Below, piece after piece: positions 44,813-55,732 of a stretch of DNA of 64,000 bases. Position numbers and translations under genes: made by a program. The notes under the pieces are model-generated. The model had not been told where the DNA came from, made no database searches, and saw nothing but the letters and a program-made list of their open reading frames with translations. How positions within the stretch are numbered: the first letter of the stretch is position 1; each line of letters starts with the position of its first letter. The stretch comes from Labyrinthula sp. Ha (taxonomy: Eukaryota; Sar; Bigyra; Labyrinthulida; Labyrinthulaceae): the NCBI GenBank assembly GCA_015227615.1, contig JAALGZ010000052.1, positions 180,377 to 244,376 of the forward strand, read 5' to 3'.

Positions 44813-45970
44813 ATGAAGCGAATCTTTGTCCTTTTTATTTGTGAGGTCTTGAGTGTGTATTTGGCAAAGGGATCGATATTTGATTCAGTAAAAGAAATTT
44901 TAAGAAAGAAGAGGAGAATTGACAAGTCGATTTCTTTAGAAGAAAGCTCAGCAAAAGGCTTAGTTTCAAAAGAGCACTGTACACAATGCTGTGAAGATTT
45001 ACACATGTTTGAAAAGAAGACAAGAGACTTTAGAAACCTTGAACTGCATGAATTCTCACTAGGAACATGTAAAACCTTTGGATGTGCGTTTTCAGAAAAA
45101 GTATCTTGTGATGACGTGCTTGTAAATGCAACCATGGACCACAAAATCGGGTGTAAAATCGGACAAAGTCTTGCATTAGACAAAATGAAAAAAGGAATTA
45201 AATGTCGAGGGGGAAAACTAATTGGTGAAGATAAAGTTCCAAATCAAAACGAAGGAGTTTGTAGGTCTTGCTGTTACTCGATGGGTAGATTTGGTCTATT
45301 TAGCCTAGAAGAAAGTCAAATGTGTGAAAATATAGGTTGCACAGAACCAAAAGTTTGTGACAGTTTAAATTCTGAATGGAGACAAAGTTGCTTTGCAGGA
45401 AAGGAGTTTAGAAGAAACTTAATTTATAGAAACCAAAAATCAGGAAGAAAATATACTTGTGATCCAGAAAATTTGTTTATTACAGAATCAGCAATCGAAA
45501 CTCAAGAACCAACTTCATCTCCTGTGTTTTCTCCTACTTTTGAGCCTACTACAAGAAATCCGACAGCAGTTCCTACAAGAAATCCTACAGAAGAAATCAC
45601 GGAATCGCCAAGTTATTTGCCAACATATTTTCCTACTTTGGAACCTACTTCACTTCTAAATGGGTCAACATTAGTTCCAAGTTACTTACCGACTTACTAC
45701 CCAACACTAGAACCTACAAAACCACCGACAAAGGGGATTTGGGAACCCACTGGAACTCCATCTGAGTCACCAACCTTCAAGCCTACTGAAACACCATCTA
45801 TAGAAACTACATACTCTCCGACCTACATCCCAACATACTATCCAACAGAACCACCAACTTTTCATCCTACGAAGCAGCCGACACTTGGAAACGAAGTAGA
45901 TTGGGAAGAAGAAACTGAAACGCCTTCAATGACACCTACTTTTAAGCCCACAGAAACACCTACTAACTAG
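44813..45970 (+). CDS. secreted protein: two tandem 8-Cys modules and a PT-rich tail
   Basis: 385 residues from ATG 44813. The frame is open from an earlier ATG at 44741 (409 residues), but the 44813 start puts a typical signal peptide (MKRIFVLFICEVLSVYLAKG) at the N terminus, so I choose it. Two tandem modules follow: residues ~56-131 (C-x2-CC-x25-C-x4-C-x7-C-x14-C-x16-C) and ~150-216 (C-x2-CC-x16-C-x4-C-x5-C-x10-C-x22-C). The shared pattern shows an internal duplication. Residues ~233-385 are a PT-rich tail with a repeated SYLPTYFPTLEPT theme, which ends without a membrane segment or GPI-type hydrophobic end. An extracellular matrix or cell-covering protein is likely. The modules are not homologous by pattern to the 8-Cys module of the membrane proteins. 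Function unknown. Confidence 0.8.
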   Translation: MKRIFVLFICEVLSVYLAKGSIFDSVKEILRKKRRIDKSISLEESSAKGLVSKEHCTQCCEDLHMFEKKTRDFRNLELHEFSLGTCKTFGCAFSEKVSCDDVLVNATMDHKIGCKIGQSLALDKMKKGIKCRGGKLIGEDKVPNQNEGVCRSCCYSMGRFGLFSLEESQMCENIGCTEPKVCDSLNSEWRQSCFAGKEFRRNLIYRNQKSGRKYTCDPENLFITESAIETQEPTSSPVFSPTFEPTTRNPTAVPTRNPTEEITESPSYLPTYFPTLEPTSLLNGSTLVPSYLPTYYPTLEPTKPPTKGIWEPTGTPSESPTFKPTETPSIETTYSPTYIPTYYPTEPPTFHPTKQPTLGNEVDWEEETETPSMTPTFKPTETPTN

Positions 45971-48900
45971 TTTTTTGTATAGTAAGAGAAATGTAATAGA
46001 TAAAAACTATGTTTAGACACAAAATTCTTTTCCTTTTACTACGAAAGCTATAAAGTATATTATTTCCTTGCAAAGTCGTTATAAAGAACAGAAAAGATCT
46101 CTAGTTAAAACTAGTGCTGCGTATTGTTCTTAATTAGCCCGAGTAACAATCGTCGCATGTGACCAGACTTAGAGCTCGCCAGGATAGAGTTGCACAACAT
46201 ATGTTGATAGAGCTATTTTGTGGACGTAATATGCTCTTATAACTCATTTTATGCTCTATGTAAAAAAGAAATTATTAGGAAACTATCAGTTTTCGTTACT
46301 CTAAAACATAAAGCTCATAGTATGTCTCTCTTAAATCTTCACAAGAAAAGTGGAACACTAAAGAGAACAAATGGGCTCGGTTTTGCTGGTAACACCAAGT
46401 TCCGCAAGTTGTAAAAAATAAATGGTTGAGAAGAGATTCTTCTAGTGAATCTTCTTCTGCGTTAAGTATTATTGTTAGTAACTAGCTTGTATATGACTAA
46501 GAACAACGCCCGAGACAACTCGTGCACTCCTCTATATTTGTTAATAAAGTATTTCCAATCGTAAAAGTTGCAAATGAACTAAGACAGAAACATATTTTCT
46601 TTCAATTTTCCTTTTACCAATATATTGTAAGTATAACATGGTTTATCCTGATTTGAAGGTGTTTTCTTTGTCCTTTACTATCAACCTGTCTGTCGATCTT
46701 ATGTCTATAGTAGACACCACAGTTTGAATATCTAGTGTTAAGCTCTGATACACATGGATAAGCATTATTATATTCAAACGATAATTTTGGAAAAAGACTA
46801 ATAGTATAACGAAATTAAAAAATTAGCAAAAAGGTAGATGTTTGCTGCGTTCATACAATAGTTGATGTTCGTACTCTATCTTGTAGTCTTGAATATATCT
46901 CTCTACAATACGATATTATCTCTGGAACCTTAAAGGAGGTCGGTCAAAATTTGTTTAAAACACTCAATTTTAATGATATAGTATCTGAATTATTTTTGCA
47001 TTGCTACAAATAATCCTGAATTTGGAAAAAACTGTTCTTCTAATTTTGCTAAACGGAATTTCATTGTAGTTGTCTTACCCATGAGTATCATTAGTATATA
47101 TTAATTATTCTCCTCAACTAGCCAAAAATATGGTTTAAAATCATAAAGAAATCAACAACAGAAGTTTAATTTAACTTTTTTTTATTTTTAATCTACACTT
47201 TCTTCACCTTTTCATCTACGCATTTATTTTTCCTGTCTCTGATCTCATTGTCTGTACCTGAATCTAGGTATCACACCAGTTCTTCCAAGACTCAAAAACC
47301 GCTATAACACTTTTTTCTTATAACCCTACTTTTGCTGGTATTATTTGTCTCTTCGATAATCTTTTTAATATAATTTTAACATGCTTGGGATTCCAAAGCT
47401 TTTGAAAACAGCTGGAGATGTTTATCGCGAAAATAACATCGCCAATAAAGTATTAACTAAGATAAGTAGTGAATGATGCTATTATAATCATTAATTCTAC
47501 ATTTATTAGCGGTTTTAAATAATCATAGAAAATTTTCATTAGCACAGGAAAGATCTGGGTTGTAAAATGAAGACATAGGCCATGCATATCTGATATTACA
47601 TTGTGTCTAGAAAGCCTTTTCTCGTAATGAATATTGTGCTTTGTAAAGATCCTGCAGAGAAACATTTAATAAATGAAGTGAAATAATAACATGTCGAGAA
47701 CCTTCAACGTTATTATGAATGAAGTAAATATTGGTTTAGCAAGAATGGCGAATCCATTAAGTATTATATGGGATCTAAATAGTTGAGTGAACAGCGCAAA
47801 TATTGCAGTTGCTCTATACATTGCTCGATATATAATAAAAGCTCTGCTTAATTCTAATCATATATTCTTTAATGTTTTTTTGAATATTAACAAACGGCAG
47901 GATTTGCATAGGTTAGTGTTAAGCAAACACATGTCTCTTTGTTTTTTCGAGAGTATACTTATTAACCAAAGTATTTTGTTTAATGCAATAAACTGTCCTC
48001 ATACCACTCAATAGGGTCAATAATCAGAGCTTTTATTTTGTTACTGTATTAAGTAATCCGGAAGTAGTAGTGATTCAAATACAATTATGCCGTATGATAG
48101 CTACATTTATGGTTCTTACCAAGAGCATAGGGTGGCTTCATGTTGTACTGTATACTAAAACTGTCTTCTGACTTGTAATAACTGATTCAAATCCAACAAT
48201 TCATCAGTTAAAAACTAGATAACACAATGTTGTAGTAAATAAACTGCTGATGCAAATCTATAAGCATAATCTAAGATTATTAGCGCCAAGAATGGTTAGG
48301 CTAATAGTTTGACTTACCATCATTTCAGATCACCTAGCTGGGAGTGAAATCCAACAATTTCAAACTTGTCACATTTAACAAACAAGATTTAGTTCATTTT
48401 ATGTTTCTCAAATGGTTGGTTCTGCTACTTTAAAGGTGACCATTGGCTTATTCTATATATATATATACATATCTATTAAGGAAACCACCTTTGAACGGTT
48501 TCATATATCTATTAATCACTTATATCTGTCATAACGTGTCTGAAAATTTTCAGGTTGTTAAGGGGGTACAAGACTAACTTTAGAGTTTATGCTAATAATT
48601 AGACGATATAAATATCGCATAATTTTATATAAATTTGTTACATGAAAGTTATATAATATTTCTAGATATTGCTTTTCCTACCTAATATGAATTACTACAG
48701 TTTTCTCTATTACTGCTATCCCAACTATACTATTGCGGGAAAAATATAATATAATGGAGCTGCTAAGACCTAGTTTATTGTTGATAGTTGCATTTACACT
48801 AATTTCATATTTCAATCATAAATGTTTTTCTATTTAAGTTATTTTATTTACACTCGTTGAAAGATTGATAATTGGTGGAATTAGATGTTGCTAATCTAAT

Positions 48901-51900
48901 CTGTGCCCTAGAAACATGAAAGATCAACCATATTTTGGTTAGACCACAGGTGCACAAGTCAGGTTAGAGCTTATAAAAATACATCTAATTTTACGATTCA
49001 TAAAGAAGGAAGGAATTTAGAAGAAAAGTGTTAGGGATTTTCTATAAGAGAACATTTACAACCACTTATTGCCAATGATTTACACTTTTAACTTTATTGC
49101 AAAATTTGCGCTTTTATAAACTATAAACAACCAATAATTGTCAAATATTCTTAAAGAGAAGGTTCTCTAATTATTACTGATAACAAAATCAATTTATCTG
49201 TTCGATTTTCATTTTTAGACAAAGCAAAGTATATTTGAAAAGGTTTTTATTTTAAACTTGGATCATGATCTGTGACACTCTTTCTGCAGATATTAGAAGT
49301 TTGGATTCCATAATTATTACATATACACAGCCTCAAAGAGAAGACATAGAAAATCAGAGATAATGATTAGCTTATTTATACTGAGCGTTGGAATAACTGA
49401 ACTAAACTTTTACTAAGGGCATGTGAATGTTTCCTTTTATAATGTACGGGAATGCACCCGGGAGATAACAACTACCAATTATCTTTTTCAATATACTTAG
49501 TTGACTTAAGAGGGGTTCAACTAACTCCTAATATCTATATCACCAAACAGTAGCCGGATATCGTAAGTTGATTGATTATAATCACTCATATAATTCCTAT
49601 GGGTAATCGTTTAGATTATTTCAATTAATTAGTTATGACCTCAACTCGATGTGACCAATTAGGCAATAGCTTATTCTGAAGGGTAGAATTTTTTGCTTCT
49701 AGTCAGATCGCGGCTCAGTTGTTCTTATATTAAACCAGTTATACAATAGCAAAATGTATCAAATGAGCTGTTTATAGGGCTGCATTAACCTGTTATCTTA
49801 AATGATAAGGAAAAGTTAAGTTATGATAATTTTTTCAGCTTTTTAAGTAATAAAAAAGAAAGAATAATTTGCCTGCTCAATATAAGCACTTAAATACAAG
49901 GGATTCCGTGAGCTGCAACGAGACAGAATTACACCCTGTCTAAAAAAAACCTTGTTTTATGGACATAACCCCTCAAGTTTATATTTAGCACATGATGGAT
50001 AACTCAAATATTTCTTAGTGATAATTTTTGTTCTTAGCTGTTGCAATCCATCAGAAAAAATAAGCACGAGGAAGTTTAAATATAGTTGCTTTCATATGAG
50101 AAATAAACTGTATGATCCACATTAGCAACTATTGAACGATACTTAGATTCATTTTGTTTCTTTACCAGTTAAAACTTTTGTTTTTGTTGAGTTAAAGTAC
50201 TTTTATGATCCGGACACACTGTGGCAGATACTTCGGTCTTTTTGCTTACAAAGCTAATTCGTAGTACTTGCTACTTCATGAATGTGAGGGCAGGTTTTTC
50301 TTAATTTTGGATTATTAGTTATTGAATAGATATTCATCAAAGATAAGTTTCCATAAAAATAAAGACAATCCCTGGGTTTCATTATTGGTAATCCATGTTT
50401 TGCACCACCCCATGGGAATCTATCGGGTTTATTTGTGCAAGAACAGTTTCAGCAAATATTTCTGGAATAACTACAAATGGAAAGTGGAGAAAGTAAATAT
50501 TGTTTGTTATAGTATATTATCCACATAAATAAGTTTTTCTTGGCCCAATCTAGTAATAACTAGCAAGATTTGTAATAATTGGAACAAAAAAACTCTTGCT
50601 ATAATGTCTTGATTAAATCCTATTTCTGAAGCTTAGGAAACTTATTCAAATTTACATCCAAGATAGTGGTGCAATGAAAACTAAATATAATTTAAAAGAG
50701 CTATATCCGTATTTTACTCTTAAGATGGGCGGTATTTGTTATGTACGGTTCAAAATAGTTAGAATTATCCCCTGTATTGCAACTCTTGTGAAATTAGTGA
50801 AAAGGCTGATTTGGCTAGTTTAAGACAACTTGGCGCGAATATTCGATGTACAGGTATAGATTAAAAATACAAATATGAAAAATTAACCTATTTCATATAG
50901 ATTTAGTTTTTATTGACTAGTTTGAGCTATTCAGTTTTCCCGGTAGAAGAACTATGTCATGTGTGAAATAAAACCAAATTTTTGCTTGAGCTTTCATGCT
51001 AATGTCACTATTTCCATGTCAAAAACGTTCAAATGTGAATCTTCTATTTGGCTTTTTAGATCATAATATTTGAGATAGAACCACTAGTTTGCCAATACCT
51101 ATTGAATTTATGCATTATCATCACCAATCCATCGCACTTCAAAGAAATAACGTGCACTTGTATATGCACATGGGGCACTCAAATACAAAAACATATTATC
51201 TGAGAATTCTTCAAGGTAATTTCTCAAAGACTACACCAAAAACCTAGAGCTATTTTTTTATTCCTAGACATATTGAATAAGCAGGAACTTAATGTTGGAT
51301 TCACGAAGTGTTTCCAGGTGTCTATTAGAAATATTGTGGGAAACGGCGAAATTCATGGGTGGTATCGCTATTGCCATATCCCTGATTTCTCGAATATGTA
51401 GCTCAAAGAACTCTATGTTCATACCTTTGCTATCAATAATTTGTCGATATATTTAGTTATAGAGATGATAGGAAACTTGATCGGTACTGAATTCATTTTT
51501 CGATAATCTTTAATATCGAATTCCTCAGATAGAACACTTTAGTTTGAGAAATTCCGATAACTTATTAGTATAATTGTTGAATATCAAAGAATATGTTTGC
51601 TGACATTTATTTGTGCTATCAGGACGGAAAATACGGGAACCCTTAATTCCGGAACATGAACACGATATTTGAACTCAAGGCTAAATACTATGATTGAACA
51701 AACAAAACTTCGTAATGGTAAGTACCGTTAATCTTATATTGGATATCTTTTTCTACAGTGAAAACTAGTGGGAGAGCAAAGTGAAAAGTATTTCCTGCCA
51801 AAACAAGAATAGAAATATACTAAAAATAAAACCAAAACAAATTGAAATTTAAATTTCCGAAAAAAAACAAGAAGAGTTATCCGCTATTGAGATCCAAGAT

Positions 51901-52044
51901 GATTCTACTTGAACAGTAGCAAGCTTTGCTACAGAAAATCAAAATGCCGGCGCAAAGAATTTTTTTTTTTAAATCTGTGATAACTCTATTCAATTTGACT
52001 TTTATTATCAGATTTTTTTTGTCTATTGATGATTCTTTACCTCC
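45971..52044. other. long gene-poor stretch
   Basis: About 6 kb of AT-rich DNA with no supported gene. Short open frames (46220-46414, 47787-48014, 50322-50528) lack motifs, and the ones checked do not start with ATG. Short AT runs occur, for example near 48455-48475. No mobile-element signature was spotted. Confidence 0.4.
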
Positions 52045-52400
52045 TCAATGACCTGGAACCAATTCCCAGAGTTGCTCCATCTTTTCTATCCAGAAATCTA
52101 TCCCAAGAAAAGCATCAACTGTAAAACTAACTCCATAGCCACCAAATAATCTAATTGGGCCTTCCTCTGAAAATTAAGAACTATTTTTATCGGCTTCCTA
52201 GACTTTTTCAAACACTTCTTTCGTAGAATTTCTATGTGTGAATGTAAAGTTTGGAGGAAACATAATTATTTCATCCTGTTTGGTTTCAACAAATTTGCAA
52301 GTATGCATAACAAGTAAGAATACTTTTATGTTTATATAGGAAGGAATTTACTATCTCTAATGATATTTCTGACCTTTGTTAAATCGAGGTTTGCAAATAT
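52045..52400 (-). pseudogene. decayed coding fragment, family unknown
   Basis: On the minus strand one frame reads MHTCKFVETKQDEIIMFPPN, then FTFTHRNSTKEVFEKV, and after a few stops EEGPIRLFGGYGVSFTVDAF and DFWIEKMEQLWELVPGH. The frame is constant over about 250 bp with only a few stops, and the composition is that of a folded protein. Upstream, a further piece ANLDLTKVRNIIRDSKFLP lies in another frame. I do not recognise the family. Confidence 0.45.
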
Positions 52401-54348
52401 ATTACATAATAGAACAAGGTATCTCCATATTTTCGCTTGAATCAAACGCTAAGCATTGTTTTCAGTTTTTTCGTATAAATATTTTTAAGCTTGAAAGATG
52501 ATAAATCGAAAAAAAATGGTGGCCTCTCTCTAGTTACTTAAGACAGATTGAATACAATATTATACACAGTATGAACCAATAAGAGTAAAATACTGATGCT
52601 AAAGTAGGTTAAACTATATCCATGACCTTTTGTCCATAGCCAACCATGTTTACAATACAAGAATAAGCAAATTCGATTGATTTTTTAGACTTAATGCTTA
52701 CAAAACTAATTTTAAAAGAATTCTATCTTCCTAATAAGACCTATATTCCTCTGCTATTATCAACTAGTTTCGAGTCTTCAAAGAAAAAACATGTTAAGTA
52801 CTATGTTTATATTCGGCTTAATGTCGTCGTATACAATAAGGATTCTTGCATACCTTTTTTTCTAAAAGTCTGCTGGTTTGTGCAACTATTGCTCTATGAT
52901 ACCCACTATAAATGATAAAATCAATCAAAGTTTTCCCAATCTGCCAGCAATCATTTTTCAAACTATAATCCTGTTTCATTTCTGGTGTATACATTTCATT
53001 TTCTAACTCTGAATATTTTCTCTTTATTTTCATTATTTTATTTTTTAAACTGCTTTGTTTTTATGGATTTAACTTGCTTAGTTTTACTCTAAGGAAGTTA
53101 TTTTTTCTGGAACCGGGAACTTTTTTGTATACATGAACTTTGCTGGGCGTCATTTCAAGAACGAATAAATTGTAAAAAACTTCCCATCCAAGAAACAAAA
53201 TACCTAAATTTTTTCTTCATGGTTTTCTTTAAGAAAGTGCAACCAAGTATCAAAGTAAAAACATCTTACAATCTTCCAAAAATAAACTTATATTAGTTTT
53301 ATGATGAAAAAAAACTTGTGGAAACTAAAGAAAAAACTATACAGAATCTAGATACAAGAATAAACTATCGGTAACTAGAGGCTACTCTATATATTACATG
53401 AAAAATCTACAGTTGGATTAATAATACAAACTACATATGGATCAGCTGAATCGCCGGAAACGAGGAATTCATCTAAATCACAAATAAACACACACAGTCT
53501 CCCCCAAAATTATAACCATTACTGGCACCAAATATCATCAAATAACCTATTAAATATTTAATTAGTTTAAAAGTTCTTTCCGATGATTTATCCTGACAAT
53601 TTACATTTGTAAAAGTGATGGATCAACGGCTCAGAAGTTGCCTCAGACTGGCTGATGATGTTAGTGTAGGAATAGTACCTTGAGCAAAGGCTGCAGTTTC
53701 AGGAGGAATTGCTAATTAAAGATATATTAGGTATATTCAAGAAGTCTCAGATGTATCTTTGAGGGCGATGTTGAAGTGATTTCAGATGCCTTTGCTATAG
53801 TGGAGAATATAGGTACAGTCGTCAATTGAGAGTTTTTATTTGATTCTGTGGAGCTATAAGTAGATCAAAAGGCAATATTTACATACCACTCGACTGGACT
53901 TGCCACTTCGTATATAAATGCAATAAAAATGAAGGTAATTGATACAATTGCAGGCATTCAGAACATAAAACAGGCAGAATCTTTCCTTTTCAAGTAAGAT
54001 TTAACGCATATACTTTAGAATATTGGATTGATATCTGTGCTTCTAATTTATTTTTTTCATTTTCGATTTTGAAAACAAACATTTTAGGTTGTTTCATGAC
54101 TTGACAATAATAAGGAGTTAGAAGTTCTTCTTCTGAAACCGGGAATAAAGAATAAATAAGCTTAAATCTTGAACATGGTAATTCACCATTGCGCTATTTT
54201 CTTAGAAGTTAAGTTAAAACTCCTACACTTTATAAATAACTTCGCCATCTATAATGTAAATGCAAAAGATCACAGTTCTATAATACGGGTAAAATCCCAG
54301 CATTTTTTATTCAATTATTATTATTAAAACATATATCAAACTGATTTA
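52401..54348. other. intergenic, no gene
   Basis: About 1.9 kb upstream of the gene at 54349. Open stretches at 52694-52915 and 52818-53033 overlap on opposite strands and have no motif. The region 53640-53860 reads slightly protein-like but is interrupted. The promoter of the 54349 gene must lie at the end of this stretch. Confidence 0.4.
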
Positions 54349-54819
54349 ATGAAGATTCCTGTAGAAGAAACAGTTTCAACAGCCACATTAAAGTCCAAGA
54401 GAGAGTCAACGCAGAGATATAGAAAATCTTGTGCATCAGAGACCTTACCGAGGTTAAGCTTGGTAATTTTTATCTCTATTATATTTCTCTCTGTTTTTAC
54501 ATATGGTATTTATGCTATTATTTCCGGAGAACATGACTCTTGGTTTGACTCGAATGAGGATTTGTCAAACCTAAGACCTACAGCTTCACCAACTATATCA
54601 CCAACAACACTCGATGCTTTGTGCAATGAAAAACCTGTTGATGATGTAAATATTATGATGTGTACAAGTGAAATAACTGTAGCAGTATGCAGAGGCGATG
54701 GGGCTGCTTTAGGCGGAGTATGTTTGACAGGCGGCTGTCCATGTGGAACAGGAAAATTTGTACTTGTGCAGAATCCAAACAATCCATGTGGTGAAACTGA
54801 ATGTTTGGAAGTTGATTAG
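54349..54819 (+). CDS. single-pass membrane protein with very short PT stalk and 8-Cys module
   Basis: 156 residues from ATG 54349. There is a basic, Ser/Thr-rich cytosolic head (~1-35), a membrane segment (~36-59: LSLVIFISIIFLSVFTYGIY), a short acidic stretch, then only about a dozen residues of PT stalk (RPTASPTISPTT). The module (~89-156) has cysteines spaced C-x12-C-x8-C-x10-C-x4-C-x-C-x14-C-x4-C. This subtype, with MMC and GKFVLVQNP, is the closest relative of the degenerate copy at 29545. The same eight cysteines and almost the same spacing as in 30913 and 44032 define the family despite low identity elsewhere. Probably a surface protein of type II topology; function unknown. Confidence 0.8.
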   Translation: MKIPVEETVSTATLKSKRESTQRYRKSCASETLPRLSLVIFISIIFLSVFTYGIYAIISGEHDSWFDSNEDLSNLRPTASPTISPTTLDALCNEKPVDDVNIMMCTSEITVAVCRGDGAALGGVCLTGGCPCGTGKFVLVQNPNNPCGETECLEVD

Positions 54820-55549
54820 GTTAATTAGATAATTAACAGTATTTATGTTCTTTAAGAGCATATGTTTTAAGTAATAGAAAAGCACAAAGTTTTCAAACAT
54901 TACCTTTAATTCAGCTGGTATTTATAGAAACTTAGATGCTGTTGAAGCATAAGTTAATTCTAATACCTAGAATTTCTCTGAGACATAATTTATTAATTTA
55001 GAATATATTTGGAGAGCCCCCCTCTGTTTTAATCACCATAAATATGATTGAAAGAAACAAATCAATACGTTTTCTCATTTATTTTTACTCAAACCAGGAA
55101 TAAATCTTAATTTGAATATCAAATTCTTGAAAAAACCTTGATTATAAACGCGAAGAATTAGGTTAAAGATTATAATATAATTCAGCTTTCAAATTTCCAT
55201 CGGTAAAGAAAACTAATATGTCATCTATCAATAACACTATATTTAGACGATATTAAGAGATGCTATAGAAAAAAATCTAATAATGGTCAACCAAGAAATA
55301 TTCCTCGTCTCTTGTCCATACATAGGATTCAGAATTGAACTTTCTCTTAGGAAAGGTGGATTTCATCAGCAGTCAGTTAAAAATTATTCTTTTTACAAAA
55401 TAGCGGAGAAAGGATACTTTAAAATATATCGAGATCAAGATATATCAATGCCTAAGAAGAGTTCCTAAACCTAGCTATGTAGCAATTATCACAGCCTTAA
55501 GCTAATAAATTGTATAATAAACTATATAACATACTATTTCTTCAACTTA
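54820..55549. other. intergenic, no supported gene
   Basis: 3' flank of the 54349 gene, then AT-rich DNA. An ATG-started frame of 61 codons at 55283-55468 is open but lacks supporting features. It could be a decayed RT scrap, since EIFLVSCPYIGFRIE loosely resembles a LINE motif. Confidence 0.35.
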
Positions 55550-55693
55550 TTAGCAAATATTCAATGGTTTCTTGGGATTCTTATCAGCTTTTTTGGGTAC
55601 AATAATCACAATCAGGTCTTGTTTATTTTCTCGTGGAATGCACATGTACGGCATTAATAAATGTCTAGTTGTAACTGTAATAAGTTCAGCTTT
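55550..55693 (-). pseudogene. short coding-like fragment at the edge of the inverted duplication
   Basis: A minus-strand frame of 47 codons without ATG reads LITVTTRHLLMPYMCIPREN and then DLIVIIVPKKADKNPKKPLN. The PKKADKNPKKPLN part resembles the start of LINE RT domains (PKKGDK-x-NYRP), so it may be a LINE scrap. It ends about 40 bp outside the boundary of the right duplication arm. Confidence 0.3.
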
Positions 55694-55732
55694 TAAAACA
55701 CGGTCTCGACCTTTGGGGAGGAAGAATATTTA

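Noticed and set aside
34269-54348. The whole inverted-repeat-bounded locus as one giant mobile element with terminal inverted repeats
   Set aside because: The arms contain host-type genes and their promoters. No transposase, polymerase or capsid-type gene is recognised between them, and no target duplication is seen at the outer left end. Segmental duplication explains it better.
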